Translations under genes and position numbers: made by a program
Origin: Bursaphelenchus xylophilus
Lineage: Eukaryota > Nematoda > Chromadorea > Rhabditida > Aphelenchoididae
Direction of reading: 5' to 3'
Length of the DNA: 64,000 nucleotides
Assembly: GCA_904066235.2 (NCBI GenBank)
Contig: CAJFCV020000004.1
Span: 8,680,001-8,744,000 of the forward strand
Part shown: positions 47,079 to 58,701 of the stretch, one piece after another
Numbering within the stretch: the first letter of the stretch is position 1
How the letters are laid out: every line of letters starts with the position of its first letter
Notes under the pieces: generated by a model
The model's database searches: none
What the model was told of the DNA's origin: nothing
The model's input: the letters and a program-made list of their open reading frames with translations, nothing else

Positions 47079-48216
47079 ATGGACATCAATGATCGAGAGA
47101 CAGCATGGGCGGATGCTTTGGAAATTATTCGAGATGAAGGTGCAGATCAGAATTCACAAAGAAATGGTAATTGAAACTTTCTTAATTGCTGTTCTTTTAT
47201 CACTTTAGACTGCCAGCAGCTTATATTTGGCTTTTCAGACACACATATCACTTACTCACGGCCGTATCTTCAAGAATCGGTAAATCATTGTGCACCTAAC
47301 ATGACGAGCAGTTTTGCTCACGGGCCCTTCTCTGGGTTTGGCCACAGCTTCTATGACCAGCTTTATCCAAGTGTCAGCTCACCTCCTCAACTTATTCCTA
47401 ACCCTCCGAGTACCGTTTCCCACGCCAATCAGCGAAATCACCCACCTGCATCCATGTTTGGCGAGATGAATCCAATTGAGAAGAAATGGATCGAATTCCG
47501 AAACAGTGTGGTTTTAAATGTCCCACTGGATGAACGCTTGGATTTTCTAGATGGTCTTGACACATTGTTGAAGGCAGGGAGACTCAAGAAATTGCAAAAA
47601 ACGTAAGATTTTGACATTATTCTTGGGTGATTTATGAGATTAGGTGATAAACTGGGCGGTATGAGTTAAATTTTATTGCGGATGGGATTATTGGTGTCTT
47701 ATGGAGATATGGAAGTCAGTAAATAGAAAGGGAAATCCCGAGGCACTTAGAAATTTACCTTATACCTCATTGTAGGTGTAATATCTTCTTTTAGGTTTCT
47801 GAAAAGGAAATTTCGGCCAGCAGACATGACTGGGTCTTCTCGAAAGCGACCTTTGGAAGACGACCGACCATTGGATTTGTCTTCTCAACCGAAGCGCAAT
47901 AATCAGGTGAGTCTTACACCATTTTAGGTAATATTTCAACGTAATATTATCGATTTAATCTGATATAAAAGTTAAAATATACTTGCAGGTGACTCCGCAC
48001 TTTCCGACTTTGGATTTTCAAGTTTTGAGCACCAGTTCTTACAATTATCAAACACTTCCAAACGCGATTCCTCAACTAAACTCTCCCCATAACTTTCGAC
48101 GAGATGTAATTCAACGTTCAACCCCCATTCCTCAACAAATGATGCAGTTAAAGCCGGTTACAGAAGTCGCTCAGGTCAAAACCGTGTTAAGTGATATTTA
48201 TTCTGCCATATTTTAG
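47079..48216 (+). CDS. Divergent paralogue of AT-hook gene, with PLDLS motif
   Basis: Four exons join in phase: 47079-47166, 47239-47602, 47795-47906 and 47989-48216. They give 263 residues. Exon 2 repeats the domain of the gene at 44381 (SMFGEMNPIEKKWIEFRNSV onward, then LLKAGRLKKLQKT), with the same exon boundary (phase 2) after LQKT. The next exon aligns over FLK and SQPKR, but the AT-hook is absent. In its place is KRPLEDDRPLDLSSQPKR, whose PLDLS matches the PxDLS consensus that recruits CtBP co-repressors. The C-terminus is Gln/Pro/Ser-rich. A role as a transcriptional cofactor is inference. The start ATG follows a T-rich tract without a clear acceptor. Confidence 0.8.
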
Positions 48217-48800
48217 TTAGAATGTTATAGCACTAGCAAAGGAAAATATAGATTATTTGGTCATTTAGGTCTTTTGAACAGATTATGATGCATAAATGTG
48301 TGTTATGCGATCTTCAGCGTTTAATTATGCACAAGAAGATTTAAATTGGAGTAGGAAAATATCAAAAGGTTGCAGTGTTACGCATAAGATATATTTAGAT
48401 GATATAGCTAGAAAAAATAAGATGATTTTGATTGTCTAATACAATATCGTTTGTTGTTTCGACCCCAAAACAACAAAAACGATACTCCGTAAGCCGGAGA
48501 AAATGTTCCTTTTTATTTTCGGAGGCCAGAGAGCAAGCCGAAACTCTCTGTTTCGCTCTTTTTTCTTGTTGATGTTTTTCTGTTCCTTTCGAAATTCGCG
48601 AAATAGATGTTCAAAGCACAAGAGGAAATATTGGAGAGAAGAAGAGAGTGGGCGGGGAAAAAAACAAAACAAGATTTCAATATTTTTGTTTATCTCTGGA
48701 TGTTTTCGACTATAAAAGCCGAAGATTTCGCTATTTTGGCTTACACTGAAGTGAAAGCAATCTGTTGAAAGTGTTTGATTGAAGCCTATTTGTGTTCAAG
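48217..48800. other. Upstream region of LEA gene
   Basis: This 584-base spacer contains a TATA-like element (separate entry) and a TTCGCGAA dyad at 48595-48602. The dyad matches the TTCnnGAA unit of heat-shock elements but is isolated, so a heat-shock role is only a suggestion. Confidence 0.35.
48711..48718 (+). promoter_or_regulatory. TATA box of LEA gene
   Basis: TATAAAAG lies 90 bases before the start codon. It is a good match to the TATA consensus at a plausible distance for a short 5' UTR. Confidence 0.55.
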
Positions 48801-49497
48801 ATGCAACGGAATATCATCCAAGTCGCCCGAGCTTCATCCGATGCTGTCTCTATGGCTGTGAATCAAGGTGGGTAATATTTTTGTATTACTTTAGGCGCGA
48901 AGAAAATTCGTTTTTTTGGAATTTCTTTTTTTCGGATTTAGCTCTTTTCGATTCACAGAAGTTGTTTGTTAGAGGCTGTTCAGATTCTGAAATTGTAACG
49001 GATAGAGTTACTAATGAAAAATCGCTTACTTTAACTTTCTTTATCCAATTATTTTTTTCTCAGAAAGGGTTTTTCTTACCCTTTCTCCTTTAGGCGAACG
49101 CCGTTTCCTCTCGACCACACCAATCCAAGAGGCGACCATCGTGGAGAACGCCAAGCAAGCCACTTCTCAAGCCTGGGAGAAGACTAAAGAAAAGGCCGGA
49201 CAAGCCGCTGATACCGTCAAAGAAACTTTTGGAAAGGCGTCGGATACAGCGAACGAAACCGCATCAAATGCTTATGAAACTGCAAAGTCCGCCGGTAGAT
49301 CATCCTACACGGAAGCGAAGGAAAAAGGAGAAGCTGTGAAGGAGAAGGCCGCCGAACTGAAAGAGAAGGCCAAGGATTCCGTCTACGAAGGCAAGGAAAA
49401 GGTGAAGAAAGTCAGTAAGCAACGAGTCTCGCCATATATGAAAGCCCGTTTAGAATTAGACAAAGAAGACGCGGATAAATGGGCTCGTTATCAATAA
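48801..49497 (+). CDS. LEA group 3-like protein with mitochondrial presequence
   Basis: Late embryogenesis abundant proteins are disordered, Lys/Ala/Glu-rich proteins that fold into helices on drying and protect membranes and proteins. Two exons, 48801-48867 and 49094-49497, join in phase to give 156 residues. Exon 2 is dominated by 11-residue-like repeats (for example KATSQAWEKTKEKAGQAADT, later KEKGEAVKEKAAELKEKAKD). Exon 1 and the start of exon 2 give MQRNIIQVARASSDAVSMAV followed by NQGERRFLSTT. This N-terminus is basic, lacks acidic residues before the RRF motif apart from one Asp and one Glu, and ends in RRF-LST, the usual form of a mitochondrial processing site. A matrix location is therefore likely but inferred. 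A TATA box at 48711 and AATAAA at 49658 bracket the gene. Desiccation or cold protection is the family role. Confidence 0.83.
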
Positions 49498-50157
49498 TTT
49501 GGGGATTCAACGGCCATAAGCAACTTTTACAAAGACATCTCGAACTCGACATCTCGGTCTACAAATCTCCAAAGCTATTTTAGCGGTGCTCAAGTTACTC
49601 TGTAGTAATATTATTGTATTTTTTATGCAAATTGAAAATGCTAATCTATGTGTTTAAAATAAATGGCAGTTTGTATTCTTTGTTTTTTGTTCAAGTGTCT
49701 ATTGAAAAGAAGGTATGTATTGTATTATCAGGAACTGTCTGTTCAAAAAGAATGAAAGCAGTTATGGCCCCGTGTTCGACGTGATTGGTAATTGGAAGGG
49801 ACTAAAAGGTCGAAGTGGTTAGCCAAAATTGGATTCGCCTTTTGAGAGCGATTTTGAAGATTTAGCTGCCAATCCCGCCCCCTTGGCTGGATATTTGGAT
49901 GATTTTTCGAAATAGTCCAACTTTTTTTGTCTATGTTCTACAAGCTGTTATAGGTATACTAAACCAGCAAATTTTCCAAAACAATCTGTTGTTCGATATT
50001 CACTTATTCTATACATTTTTTGAGACCATTTATTATCCACTTTTTCTTACAAAGGCCCAAAGTATTACAATGAAAATAAATGTTGGAATATAACCGGGAA
50101 TTTCGACTCAATACCAATATTTGTTGAGCAGTAAATTAGCCAATAATTTTGAATAAT
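49498..50157. other. Convergent spacer between LEA and Gly/Tyr-rich genes
   Basis: Beyond the LEA 3' UTR I see nothing that I can support in this AT-rich spacer. Confidence 0.4.
49658..49663 (+). terminator. AATAAA signal of LEA gene
   Basis: AATAAA lies 161 bases downstream of the LEA stop codon. Confidence 0.6.
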
Positions 50158-50680
50158 CTAAACATAGACCAGTCCGGGTGGGCCAGCCATTCGGCGTCCT
50201 CTGTAGCTGCTCGAGTACGATGATGGGTTGTACTGTTGGCCGTAACTGGAGCCATATTGTCCGCCATATCCGGAGGAGGCTCCATATTGCGACTGTCCGC
50301 CGTATTGTTGTCCGTAGCCGCTGTTGGATCCTCCAAAGTATGAGGGGTCGCAGTAGGGGTTGTATTGACTGTTATAGCCTGAGGCGGAGTATTGAGGATT
50401 CTGGGAGTAAGTTCCATAGTTGCTGGTTCCATAGCTACCGTACCCTTGCTGCTTAAAAAGTAGGTTAAAATTTGGAAAAAAAGTAGGTATCAAGTTCAGC
50501 TTTTATCTTTTCATAGTTTTACTTTTCTCAAATAGGTTACGGCGAACTGATACGTTTCAATGTTGCCCTTGAACTTACCGAGTATTGAGCGACAGCAGCG
50601 CTCACCAAAACAGCCAAACAAATTCTGAAAAATCGAAGAAGATTAGTCAGACTTGAACAACAAACTTACAATTTGAACAT
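50158..50680 (-). CDS. Secreted Gly/Tyr-rich (GYG-type) peptide
   Basis: Three exons, 50680-50670 (11 bases), 50624-50579 and 50448-50158, join in phase to give 115 residues. A signal peptide (MFKLICLAVLVSAAVA) precedes a low-complexity chain of Gly, Tyr, Ser and Gln with repeats of the form GYG, QYG and SQYG. The tail ends RGRRMAGPPGLVYV. Nematodes make many such peptides in the epidermis for cuticle or antimicrobial defence (the nlp-29/GYG-like group); the match here is to composition, not to a specific member. A TATAAAAG element lies about 55 bases upstream on the minus strand. The last exon could start three bases earlier at an AAG acceptor, adding one Gln. Confidence 0.78.
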
Positions 50681-50732
50681 TCTCCTTGTTCCTCAAACTC
50701 AAACCGTATGACTTCACCCAGGAAAACCTTTT

Positions 50733-50740
50733 CTTTTATA
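50733..50740 (-). promoter_or_regulatory. TATA box of Gly/Tyr-rich peptide gene
   Basis: Minus-strand TATAAAAG lies 53 bases before the start codon. The position is close enough to suggest a very short 5' UTR. Confidence 0.55.
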
Positions 50741-51857
50741 CTCGCCGTAAGACCTGCGCTTGAAAAAACTTGGCCAAAGCCAATGTCAACATGTTCCCAG
50801 TGAATTACAAAGGGTTGGGCGTCGAATTTTGAAAAAGGTAAAAGTTTATTTGTTGCGCGGATTAAACCCGGGTTGTGGACCCGGAGCATGAAATTCCACA
50901 GAACAGGGGATTATAAATAATACAAAATTTAGAAAGTAAATAAAAATTAGTCTGAAGCCACGTACAAGAAGTAGGCTTTTACGTCAATTATGACAACAAT
51001 GTTTATTATTTTAAGGAGGAAAAAGCATAGTTCAGGCAGCAGTTGTAGTCGAATTTCTACGGAAAGGTTCGGCCACTTGTTCACAGGCTTTCCACAGGAC
51101 CGAACGTTGGCTACTTTAGCTCCAATGCGGGCATTTCAAAAATGCAATAAAGGTACGCATAACATTGCCGGTAGTCATTTTTAAACTTATTTTGTGACTC
51201 TCCGACTGGGCGATTTTTTTTGGAAAATTGTCATCGTGGTTGGCATTATGGTGATTGCGAATTTTACATTTTATTGCGGAGTTGTCGACTACAAGGAAAT
51301 TTTTTATTCCGGTCAATCAAAAGATATTAATACGTAAACACCTTGAGATGACACCAATGATCATTTAGTTTCCCAACCTTTTGGTTTGTTGGATGTATCA
51401 GATGGGTTCCACCGTTTGTATGCATAAGAAACACTACAACTTAGCGACAATGAGTAAATAATTTATTTCACAAGGAAAATGGCCAAAACATGGCTGTCGA
51501 AACACATATTGAGGAAACAAGAATAAATTACTATTCAAACATTCCTGAGGAAATACGCGATCGGAATTCATCGCTAGTAATAAATTACAGTGCATCTGTT
51601 CATATTTGTTTTCTGGTGACTATTCCTAACGGTGAGGCCAGCTTTTCCTAACGGAGTTCGATTTCCTAGTATTGTAACAATATTTTTGGGGTATGGCCTG
51701 CAGTCCCAACCGCAAGGTTGCATAAAATCTATAAAACTTGAATATTTTGCATTCCTTGGAGATGCTGTTTCGAGAAAGTCTTTCCTCAGAAAGAGAAGCA
51801 GAGAGCGAAGATTGTTTTTCCCATTCCTAAACAAGAGTTTGGCCATAGAAGTTGCTT
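50741..51857. other. Intergenic, no feature seen
   Basis: About 1.1 kb separates the Gly/Tyr-rich gene from the end of the Cys-rich gene. The open frames here have no splice partners or domain, and no repeat is evident. Confidence 0.45.
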
Positions 51858-54011
51858 CTAACTGGTCGCCGCCTCCAACGACTTCTCAACCACCTCTCCA
51901 TGCTTCCTTTTCCATCTCCCAATTCTTCGTTTAACGGTTTTCCCTGTTTTTTGCCCATCTTCCTCCTCTTCGGACATGTCTTTTCTCTTATCATATAATG
52001 GATTGAGACTTTGATGGATATTCTCAGCTGTATCAGGAGTCTCAATGCCTTTCACGGGCGCGTGAATTAACACCGGTTTCTCTGTAGCGAGCACTGTTGC
52101 ATTACCAAAGGAAATATGCCCGGGACTGCGAACGACCGGAGGCGGAGTTATATTAGTTGTATTTTCTAGCGATTCCTCAGCGGTTGTAGTTGTCTTTGGA
52201 ATAGTGGTCGTCGATTTCATCGTAGCCGTAGTTGTTGTCGAACTCATGGTTGTTGTTATCATAGATGTAGCGGCATTTGCAAAAATGGGTTTCCATTGCC
52301 TTGTTGTGATAGCCTGATGTGTCGTCGTTGTTATAGGCATTGCCATAGCTGGCGGTAGTGTTGTCTAAAGCAATAACACTGAAATTTTATTTATCGTACC
52401 GTATGAGTATATCCATGGGGTTTCTTGTCTTTATTTGAAAATATGGCATGAGTAAACTGATTGCGAACTTGCGCATACTTGAAACGAACTCGTTCTCCAA
52501 ATTCATTTGCTGGAAATTTATATAAGATTGGTGGAAATGTGCGATTATAAAATGGGAAATGTAACAGAAGTGGTTCTCGGCATCTCAACAAGCCCAGCAA
52601 ATCTTCTTAACCTACCAACAGTTTTGTTGAGGACTCCCGTGTCCAAAAAGTCGAATCTTGCCAAGGTTTGACGTCGTAACCTCGTGATATTCTCTGTATC
52701 ATCTGACTTCTTTGTTTTAGTCTTCTTCTTCTTCTTTTTTGGTTTTGGGAGGTCTTCTTCATCTACTTCGTCGATGTCAATATAATCGTAGACTATTCTT
52801 CGACGGGTTCCTAGAGGTGAAAAAGTGTTAGCTGGTGGCTAAGCCAAGTGCTTACCGTTAGTAGTTTTGTTTCCATTGATCATTCCTCCTCCATTGATTA
52901 TTGTCCCATTGGTTCCTCCTCCATTGATTACTCCCCCATTGTTTCCTCCATTGTTAATTTGCAACCCCGGAGGGCACTGATTATTACAACTGCATGCATT
53001 TTTAATCACATTGTCGTAACAGTTGGTATCCGGCATCAGACATTGTCGTACTTTCATTGGGATGCATAGGTAAAATTTGCGTTCGCAGGCCTGTGGGCAG
53101 CAATGTAATTTGGCTCCACCCGCTAATGGAGTTGGTCCACAGCAGTTGTTACAGCAGGCGCATTGACAGCCTGGATTGCATATTCCAGCACATGGATTAC
53201 AAGCTGGAACACAACATCCACCTCCACCTTGAATGCAGATTCTCCCTCCCGCTGGAGCACAGCATCCGCCGGCTGGAGCACAGGCTGGCACGCAAACTCC
53301 TCCGCCGCCGCCGCATGGTGCAGCACATCCTCCACCTCCACCACAGCATCCGCCTCCTCCTGCGCAGCCTCCACACGGACTGCAACACGGCTCGCAGGAC
53401 GAAACTATCATGACTGGAGGCGATGTTGACGACGGTGGAGGCATTGGTTGGGGCATTGGGTTTGGTTGCGGATTTGGCTGCGGATTCGGCTGCGGTTGAT
53501 TTGGAAACTGTAGTCCGGGAGGACACTGATTTTGATTTTGCGGACAAATGCACGCAATTGGGTTCAAATTCACTGGCATGGATTGCGGACAGTTGCAGCA
53601 ACAACTACTGCATCCACCGCCGGGGAGCCCAAGTGGGCCACAGTTGCAGCCTGGAATACTTAAACCGCCGCCTCCATTGCAGCAGGCGCATTGTTGTGGC
53701 AACAGGAGGCCACCTCCGCCAGCACAACAACAATTGGAGTCGACTAGAAGGATTATGGCAAGAAGTAAAACTACCAGAAGTAGAGTCGAGGTACTGAAAA
53801 CATAAACATAATATGAGGCGTAGAAGTTTGGCAGAATGTCAAGACACTAGTATCTCTTTACGTGTTAGCTTCTAGGCGTCGCACTTTTCTACAGCTACAA
53901 AAACCAAAACAAAAGCCAAGCTTACCTGACCTTTGCGGCCAAATACATGCGCTTCCGGTGTTGTTGTGAACTGTCTGCGTCCACTAAGCGCAGTTCGTCC
54001 CCGAATGACAT
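51858..54011 (-). CDS. Cys/Gly/Pro-rich type II membrane protein
   Basis: Five exons join in phase: 54011-53926, 53793-52856, 52810-52616, 52509-52400 and 52364-51858. They give 611 residues. A basic cytoplasmic N-terminus (SQQHRKRMYLAAK) is followed by a single membrane anchor (TLLLVVLLLAIILLV, about residues 31-45). This order recalls the N-termini of nematode cuticle collagens, but there are no Gly-X-Y repeats. The large second exon is dominated by CC pairs and Gly/Pro runs, with four or more NPQP-type repeats, then a more complex Cys block (KLHCCPQACERKFYLC). Next come Asn/Gly repeats, an acidic-basic stretch with a run of lysines, and a Thr-rich mucin-like tail. It may be a cuticle or extracellular-matrix component; this is inference. 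I do not recognise the family. Long open frames on the other strand here are artefacts of the skewed composition. Confidence 0.8.
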
Positions 54012-54365
54012 CTACATTAATGGGGGGCCACTAACCCCGGCGGCCACTTGGCGTGATAAATGACACTTGTGGTCATTCAGATCAACTCCATTCAGAAGGT
54101 CGCCATTGTCTCGCAAGCTGAATGGTCACTCCTTTCACTGCGTTCAGGCTCCCCCGTCCATTGTGGAGGGAGATGTTTACATTGCGTGGGAACGATGGTA
54201 GGTGAAGATGGGCGAATGTTACATTTGAGGCGTATTAAATGGAACGCGAGTTGTCTTGTCAATCAAAGACTATTTTGAGTGGAAAACACTTTATTAGGCT
54301 CCTTATATCGGTTTTCAGAATTTTAGTCTGTAAGTTAGGAGGGTTGATTCATTCGTTTTTTCGTA
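54012..54365. other. Spacer between Cys-rich and receptor genes
   Basis: This 354-base gap between same-strand genes should contain the promoter of the Cys-rich gene and the 3' UTR of the receptor. I see no clear TATA box or extra gene. Confidence 0.4.
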
Positions 54366-56302
54366 TTACGCTCTCATCTTGCGTTGTACGTAGAATTCTG
54401 TCATCAAATTTGATTTCAAACTTCCCACGTCGAACATGGTCATCACAGTGAAATGATTATCCTCGATTTGTGAAGTAATCTGAACGTAAATGATCATTAA
54501 GTTTGTAAAGCAAGCGTTTGAAGTAAGGAAATAATAAAAAATGACTCACTTCCAAATTGGGCACCAAACAAAGCAGGGCTGAGATCCTCTTCGTGACTTC
54601 TCTCTCTGTCATTTCCGGGTTATGCAATCGAATCACATCTTGTAATATGTGACAATAGAAGGACTGAGTTCGTCGGACGGTTCGTCCCCCTTCTTTAGAA
54701 AGGCCGGGGACCATGGTAAAAAAGGCGATCACTCGGAGAAGCTGAAGTTCAGAGTCAGTTGCTTTGAGTTCTGCTGCCAAGTCCAGAAAGTGTTCCCAAA
54801 TCAGTGTTCCTATTTCTTGATAGGCTGGTGAGATGCTGAAGAAGAAAAAGATAAAAAACGCCGTATTTTCAACGGAAGGCTCCGTAACATATAAGCGATA
54901 ATCGAAGTCTACGTCAAAAAGGAAACGTAGTTTGTCGAAAATATCAGGCTTGAATAAACTTACTACTGATCGTCATATTTTGCCAGATCCTCTGCTTCCA
55001 ATGGCACATAGGCTCCACTGCTTAAAGGTACGCATCTTTTTCCCAGCCCTCTTGCTCTATAAGCTATCATATGATACAAAAGGGGGACGCATCTCCCCAC
55101 TATCATTCGCAAACGGTCATCCACAGACAATTCATGCAATTCCGGCAAATGCGAAACCCAGTCGATGTAGTGCAACGCCGTTCTGCACCATATTTTACCA
55201 AAGTGCTCGGCTTTGCAAAAATAGTGTGGTTCATACAAAAGCAGCGTTCTTTCGACCAGTTTCCCGCCCGCTGTCAGAAAGGCCTCCTCGATGTTGAGCT
55301 CCAGATTATGCGAGACTTCTTGCGACAGGAGTGGGGCAGTGGATTCACAATAAGCATCGATAAAATGGTCCACCATGAACAGGTATTTCAGCACCGAGGG
55401 CGGCGCTTTGTGGTCGAAAAGCGGGATCATTTTTTTGACGCCCAATGGGAGATGCGATGGTTGGCAGAGGTGGTATGTGGAGGCCAGCAAAATGTTGCAG
55501 TCAAACTGGGCTTTTTCGCGGATTGCGATTTCCGTCGAACTTTTGGATCGAAAAACATCGAGGGCTTGGAGGTCGGGCTGATCGTCGTCTTCCTCCGATT
55601 TCGTGGCCACGAGGGGAAGACGGTCTTCTGGGACGGATAAGGTTTTCTTCTGGGGACCCCGTTGGAATCGCACGGCGTCTGCGTCGCCTGCACGGTCGCT
55701 GTGTACCACTGAAAAAATAGGTTAATTTTGGGTCGAAAAGTGAATATTAGCGAGTCCAACGAACAAAGTAAATAAAAAGTTAGAAACAAAGAGGACATAA
55801 AGGCCATAAGTTGACTTACAGACTGGCTGAAGTCCCTTTTCAAGGCAGATTCGCAACCGACAGGCACGGCAAGAGTTTCGGGCATCTGAAATTAAAATTA
55901 GGCTGCCGCTTCTTATGTCTGCGTTTTCTATTCCCCTCTCAAGTTCATTACCTTTGCCCTTTTATCTACTGCCGTATCCTTAATTGCTCAACCTGGCAAC
56001 AGTAATTTCCGCCTCTAAGAACCTGAACTCACCATTTTTAATGTTGCAGCGACTCTCGAACGCACACACATACTGTCGTCGGAAGCGAATGGATCGACGG
56101 AAGAAGCCTTTACAACCGCTGCAAAACAAGGGTAATAACAGGTCAAGAGCTCAACTAGTCAAAGTACCAAACGGTGGTGAAATTATAAAGGAAATGATAG
56201 AGTAAATAACCTGAAGATGACTCACCTGCAGCAATTACGGCCGTAGTGTTTTGAAGCACCAAAATCTTCGCATACAACGCACTGCCGACGTTCTTTGCTC
56301 AT
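54366..56302 (-). CDS. Nuclear hormone receptor, tandem paralogue 1
   Basis: Six exons join in phase: 56302-56226, 56118-56033, 55885-55820, 55708-54964, 54835-54550 and 54479-54366. They give 457 residues. The DNA-binding domain starts almost at the N-terminus: CVVCEDFGASKHYG, then C-SGCKGFFRRSIRFRRQYVC (P-box CSGCKGFF), then the second finger ending NSCRACRLRICLEKGLQP, followed by the VHSDR motif. The ligand-binding domain contains MIVGRCVPLLYHMIAYRARG, then FFTMVPGLSKEGGRTV, then the closing EFYVQRKMRA. The gene at 58702 is a clear paralogue with the same first three exon junctions. Here the central part of the gene is one 745-base exon, where the paralogue has three exons. The endogenous ligand and targets are unknown. 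Start is the only suitable ATG. Confidence 0.9.
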
Positions 56303-58701
56303 AAGCTATGGGGCGACACCGCGATTCCTGAAATTCACGAGGAATTTACAAAGGTCATGCCGTAAACGTGTAAGAAATCAACGGAAAAATGCGACTGCGA
56401 AAATTGAAGAAAGTGTAATTTCGGGAAGCCCTGAAATTTTGTGATCGGATTTAAAAATGAAGCTGGGGATAAAGCATGGCTATTAAGACAATTTTTTAGT
56501 TGCGGCTTGCTCTAATATTTCTATTGTAGCCCTGATACCAAAGTACTAGCATCATTAAGGGACACCCTCTCTCATGATAGCTCTCTCGAATTATTTTTCA
56601 AATTTTGTACTTTTTCTTACACACCCAAACATATCTATTAATAATTTGACAAGGCCTTTTTGATGGTTCTAAACGCGTCGTTTCGAGAATGCACTACATC
56701 GTACTTTCCCGTATGTAGCACTTTCCCTTCAAATGTTAAAATTCAATTGCATTTCCACTCACTATTTTGAGTAATATTCTAATATGTAAAAGGCCTCTCA
56801 TATGAGCCAACTTTACACCTGCAAGAAACCTTGTGGCATATTTGCGTGCAACGTGAGTGCAAGCCGGAAACAACTTGACGAAATAATTGTGAGTAAACCG
56901 TTTAGTGGAATACGGAGAACGTACAGGTAACGTGGAAATGGAAACGTCTACGAGTCACAGCGCACCGTTGTTAGAAAATATGTATATATTCATTTAGATT
57001 GTAGGTGACATCAAGGACAAAATGTGGGTCTGTACTTCGAGGGAAAATATTTTGTATGATGCTTGAAATTTTGTAGTGAAGTGTTTTTAAAGACAGGAAA
57101 TGAAATCAGTATGATGCACAAATTTTAGCCGAAACACCCACACGAAGATTTAGGGCCTCCGTGACGTGTTAATATCTAATTGTTAGAAAATTAAATTCTC
57201 AATTTATGTAAATTTTGATAAGGATCTCCGAAGATTGATAAAATCGAACAAAAACCGGAAACTGCAGAAAAGAAAATGATGTTCAAAATGTACTTTTTTT
57301 AAAACGTCAAGGCTAGTCGAACGTTTTGTATAACGTTCCACCAAATTAAACAAGCTCAAAAATATTTGAAAAAATACACGTACAAAAGTTTGCTTCAAAC
57401 CAAAACGTATAGAAAAAATGATGCTTTCAAATTGTTGAAAATCTACTTCAAAAAACTTTTGGCGACTTTGCAACTTTGTAAATAAAGCCCCATGAACACA
57501 AATTAATATCAGCTCAAAAAAATGTGAGACAAAAAAAAAACTCCCGCGACAACATTGCCCTTATCAACACGCATTTTGAATACAAAATACTTTGGGGGCA
57601 GCAGCAGGAAGGGGAGGCAAAACGCCCTATGTTTCGTTTTCACACTCTCTCCCCTGCCTCCCAACCCTTTCCCCTGCAGATAGCACCTGGGAAAATAATG
57701 CAAAAATGGGGCTAATATTGGAAATAATGAAAAGTTGGAAGCACAAAAATAAAAGGGGAGTTGATAAGAGTGCACTCTTCACCTACGAGTGATTGCTCAT
57801 TCAGCAAGTTGTTGTACTTGTTGTGGCGTCCATGGATACAGAAAGGAGTTTTTTGAACAAAATATGGAGTCTCTGAGTTTTTCCAACCTTAATAAACGCT
57901 TTCCCAGTAATTTTTTGCAGCTTTAAATAGGGGTTTTAATTTTGCAGAATATTTCATAATTAAGTACCCCAAGTGCGACGCTCAGATTTTCTTTAAATTC
58001 TGCATAAACTAATACAAATTCCTGAAAGTTTTAGCTCGCGCTTTGTAAGCGCCGCCGAGATATTGAACGATCTTTGCCGCCTAAAGAGTACGCTAAACGC
58101 GAAGAGCGGTCAGAGAGAAAAACAATTTTTGTCTTGCGGAAAAAATTGTTTTTGTGGACAAAAAAAAATCGGAAAAATTTTAATTTTGCAATCAAAACGA
58201 CAGAATAATTTGGCATGACGCAACCGACGGCAATTTGGCAACATGCCTGACGCGTCAAGCTTTTTTTTGTTTGATGATGACCTAGCTACCCTAGTTTTAA
58301 CGTACTCCTCGATCACTTCATTGGGGGTCGATGTAGTTACAGTCATATGCCTAAAAATAGGGCTGCTGTCTGACAGAGTGTTAACGCCCTTAATGTGAGA
58401 ATGTTAACGCCCTTAAAAGGCAAAATTACCAGACTGCCACCACCGAAAAGCATCAGGCCACGGTCTGCACATGTCGCTGAACACATGAACCTTGCTTTGT
58501 ATATCTTTATTTACAATAGACATTTCCGATAATTGTTGTCAGATAAATAAAAGTTTGTTGAGATCAAAACGGACATAGGTTCATGAGGAACAAAAATAAA
58601 TTAAACAATTAGAGGCCGGAGTTTGAGACTTTATGACTTTTGATATCACAAGGCATAGAATTTTGTGGAATTGTACGTAGACGCAAAATTATAGGGGGCA
58701 G
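56303..58701. other. Intergenic between tandem receptors
   Basis: About 2.4 kb without a gene that I can support. 57960-58110 is a copy of a dispersed repeat (see 58027). The rest should contain the promoter of the first receptor and the 3' UTR of the second. Confidence 0.45.
58027..58045 (+). repeat. Copy of dispersed repeat
   Basis: AGTTTTAGCTCGCGCTTTG is followed by GCCGCCGAGATATTGAACGA and an AAGAGCGGTCAGAGAG block, and preceded by CGCTCAGATTTTCTTTAAAT. Parts of this order recur at 42276 (core plus GAGAT...TTCAA), near 43011 (the upstream part) and near 37975-38120 (the downstream part). A decayed interspersed element is likely. Its full ends are not clear. Confidence 0.45.

Noticed and set aside
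53057..53805. Several long plus-strand open frames across the Cys-rich gene
   Set aside because: They are antisense products of the GC-rich, repetitive minus-strand exon and have no splice context.
55071..55640. 189-codon plus-strand open frame in the first tandem receptor
   Set aside because: It is the antisense of a conserved ligand-binding exon on the minus strand.
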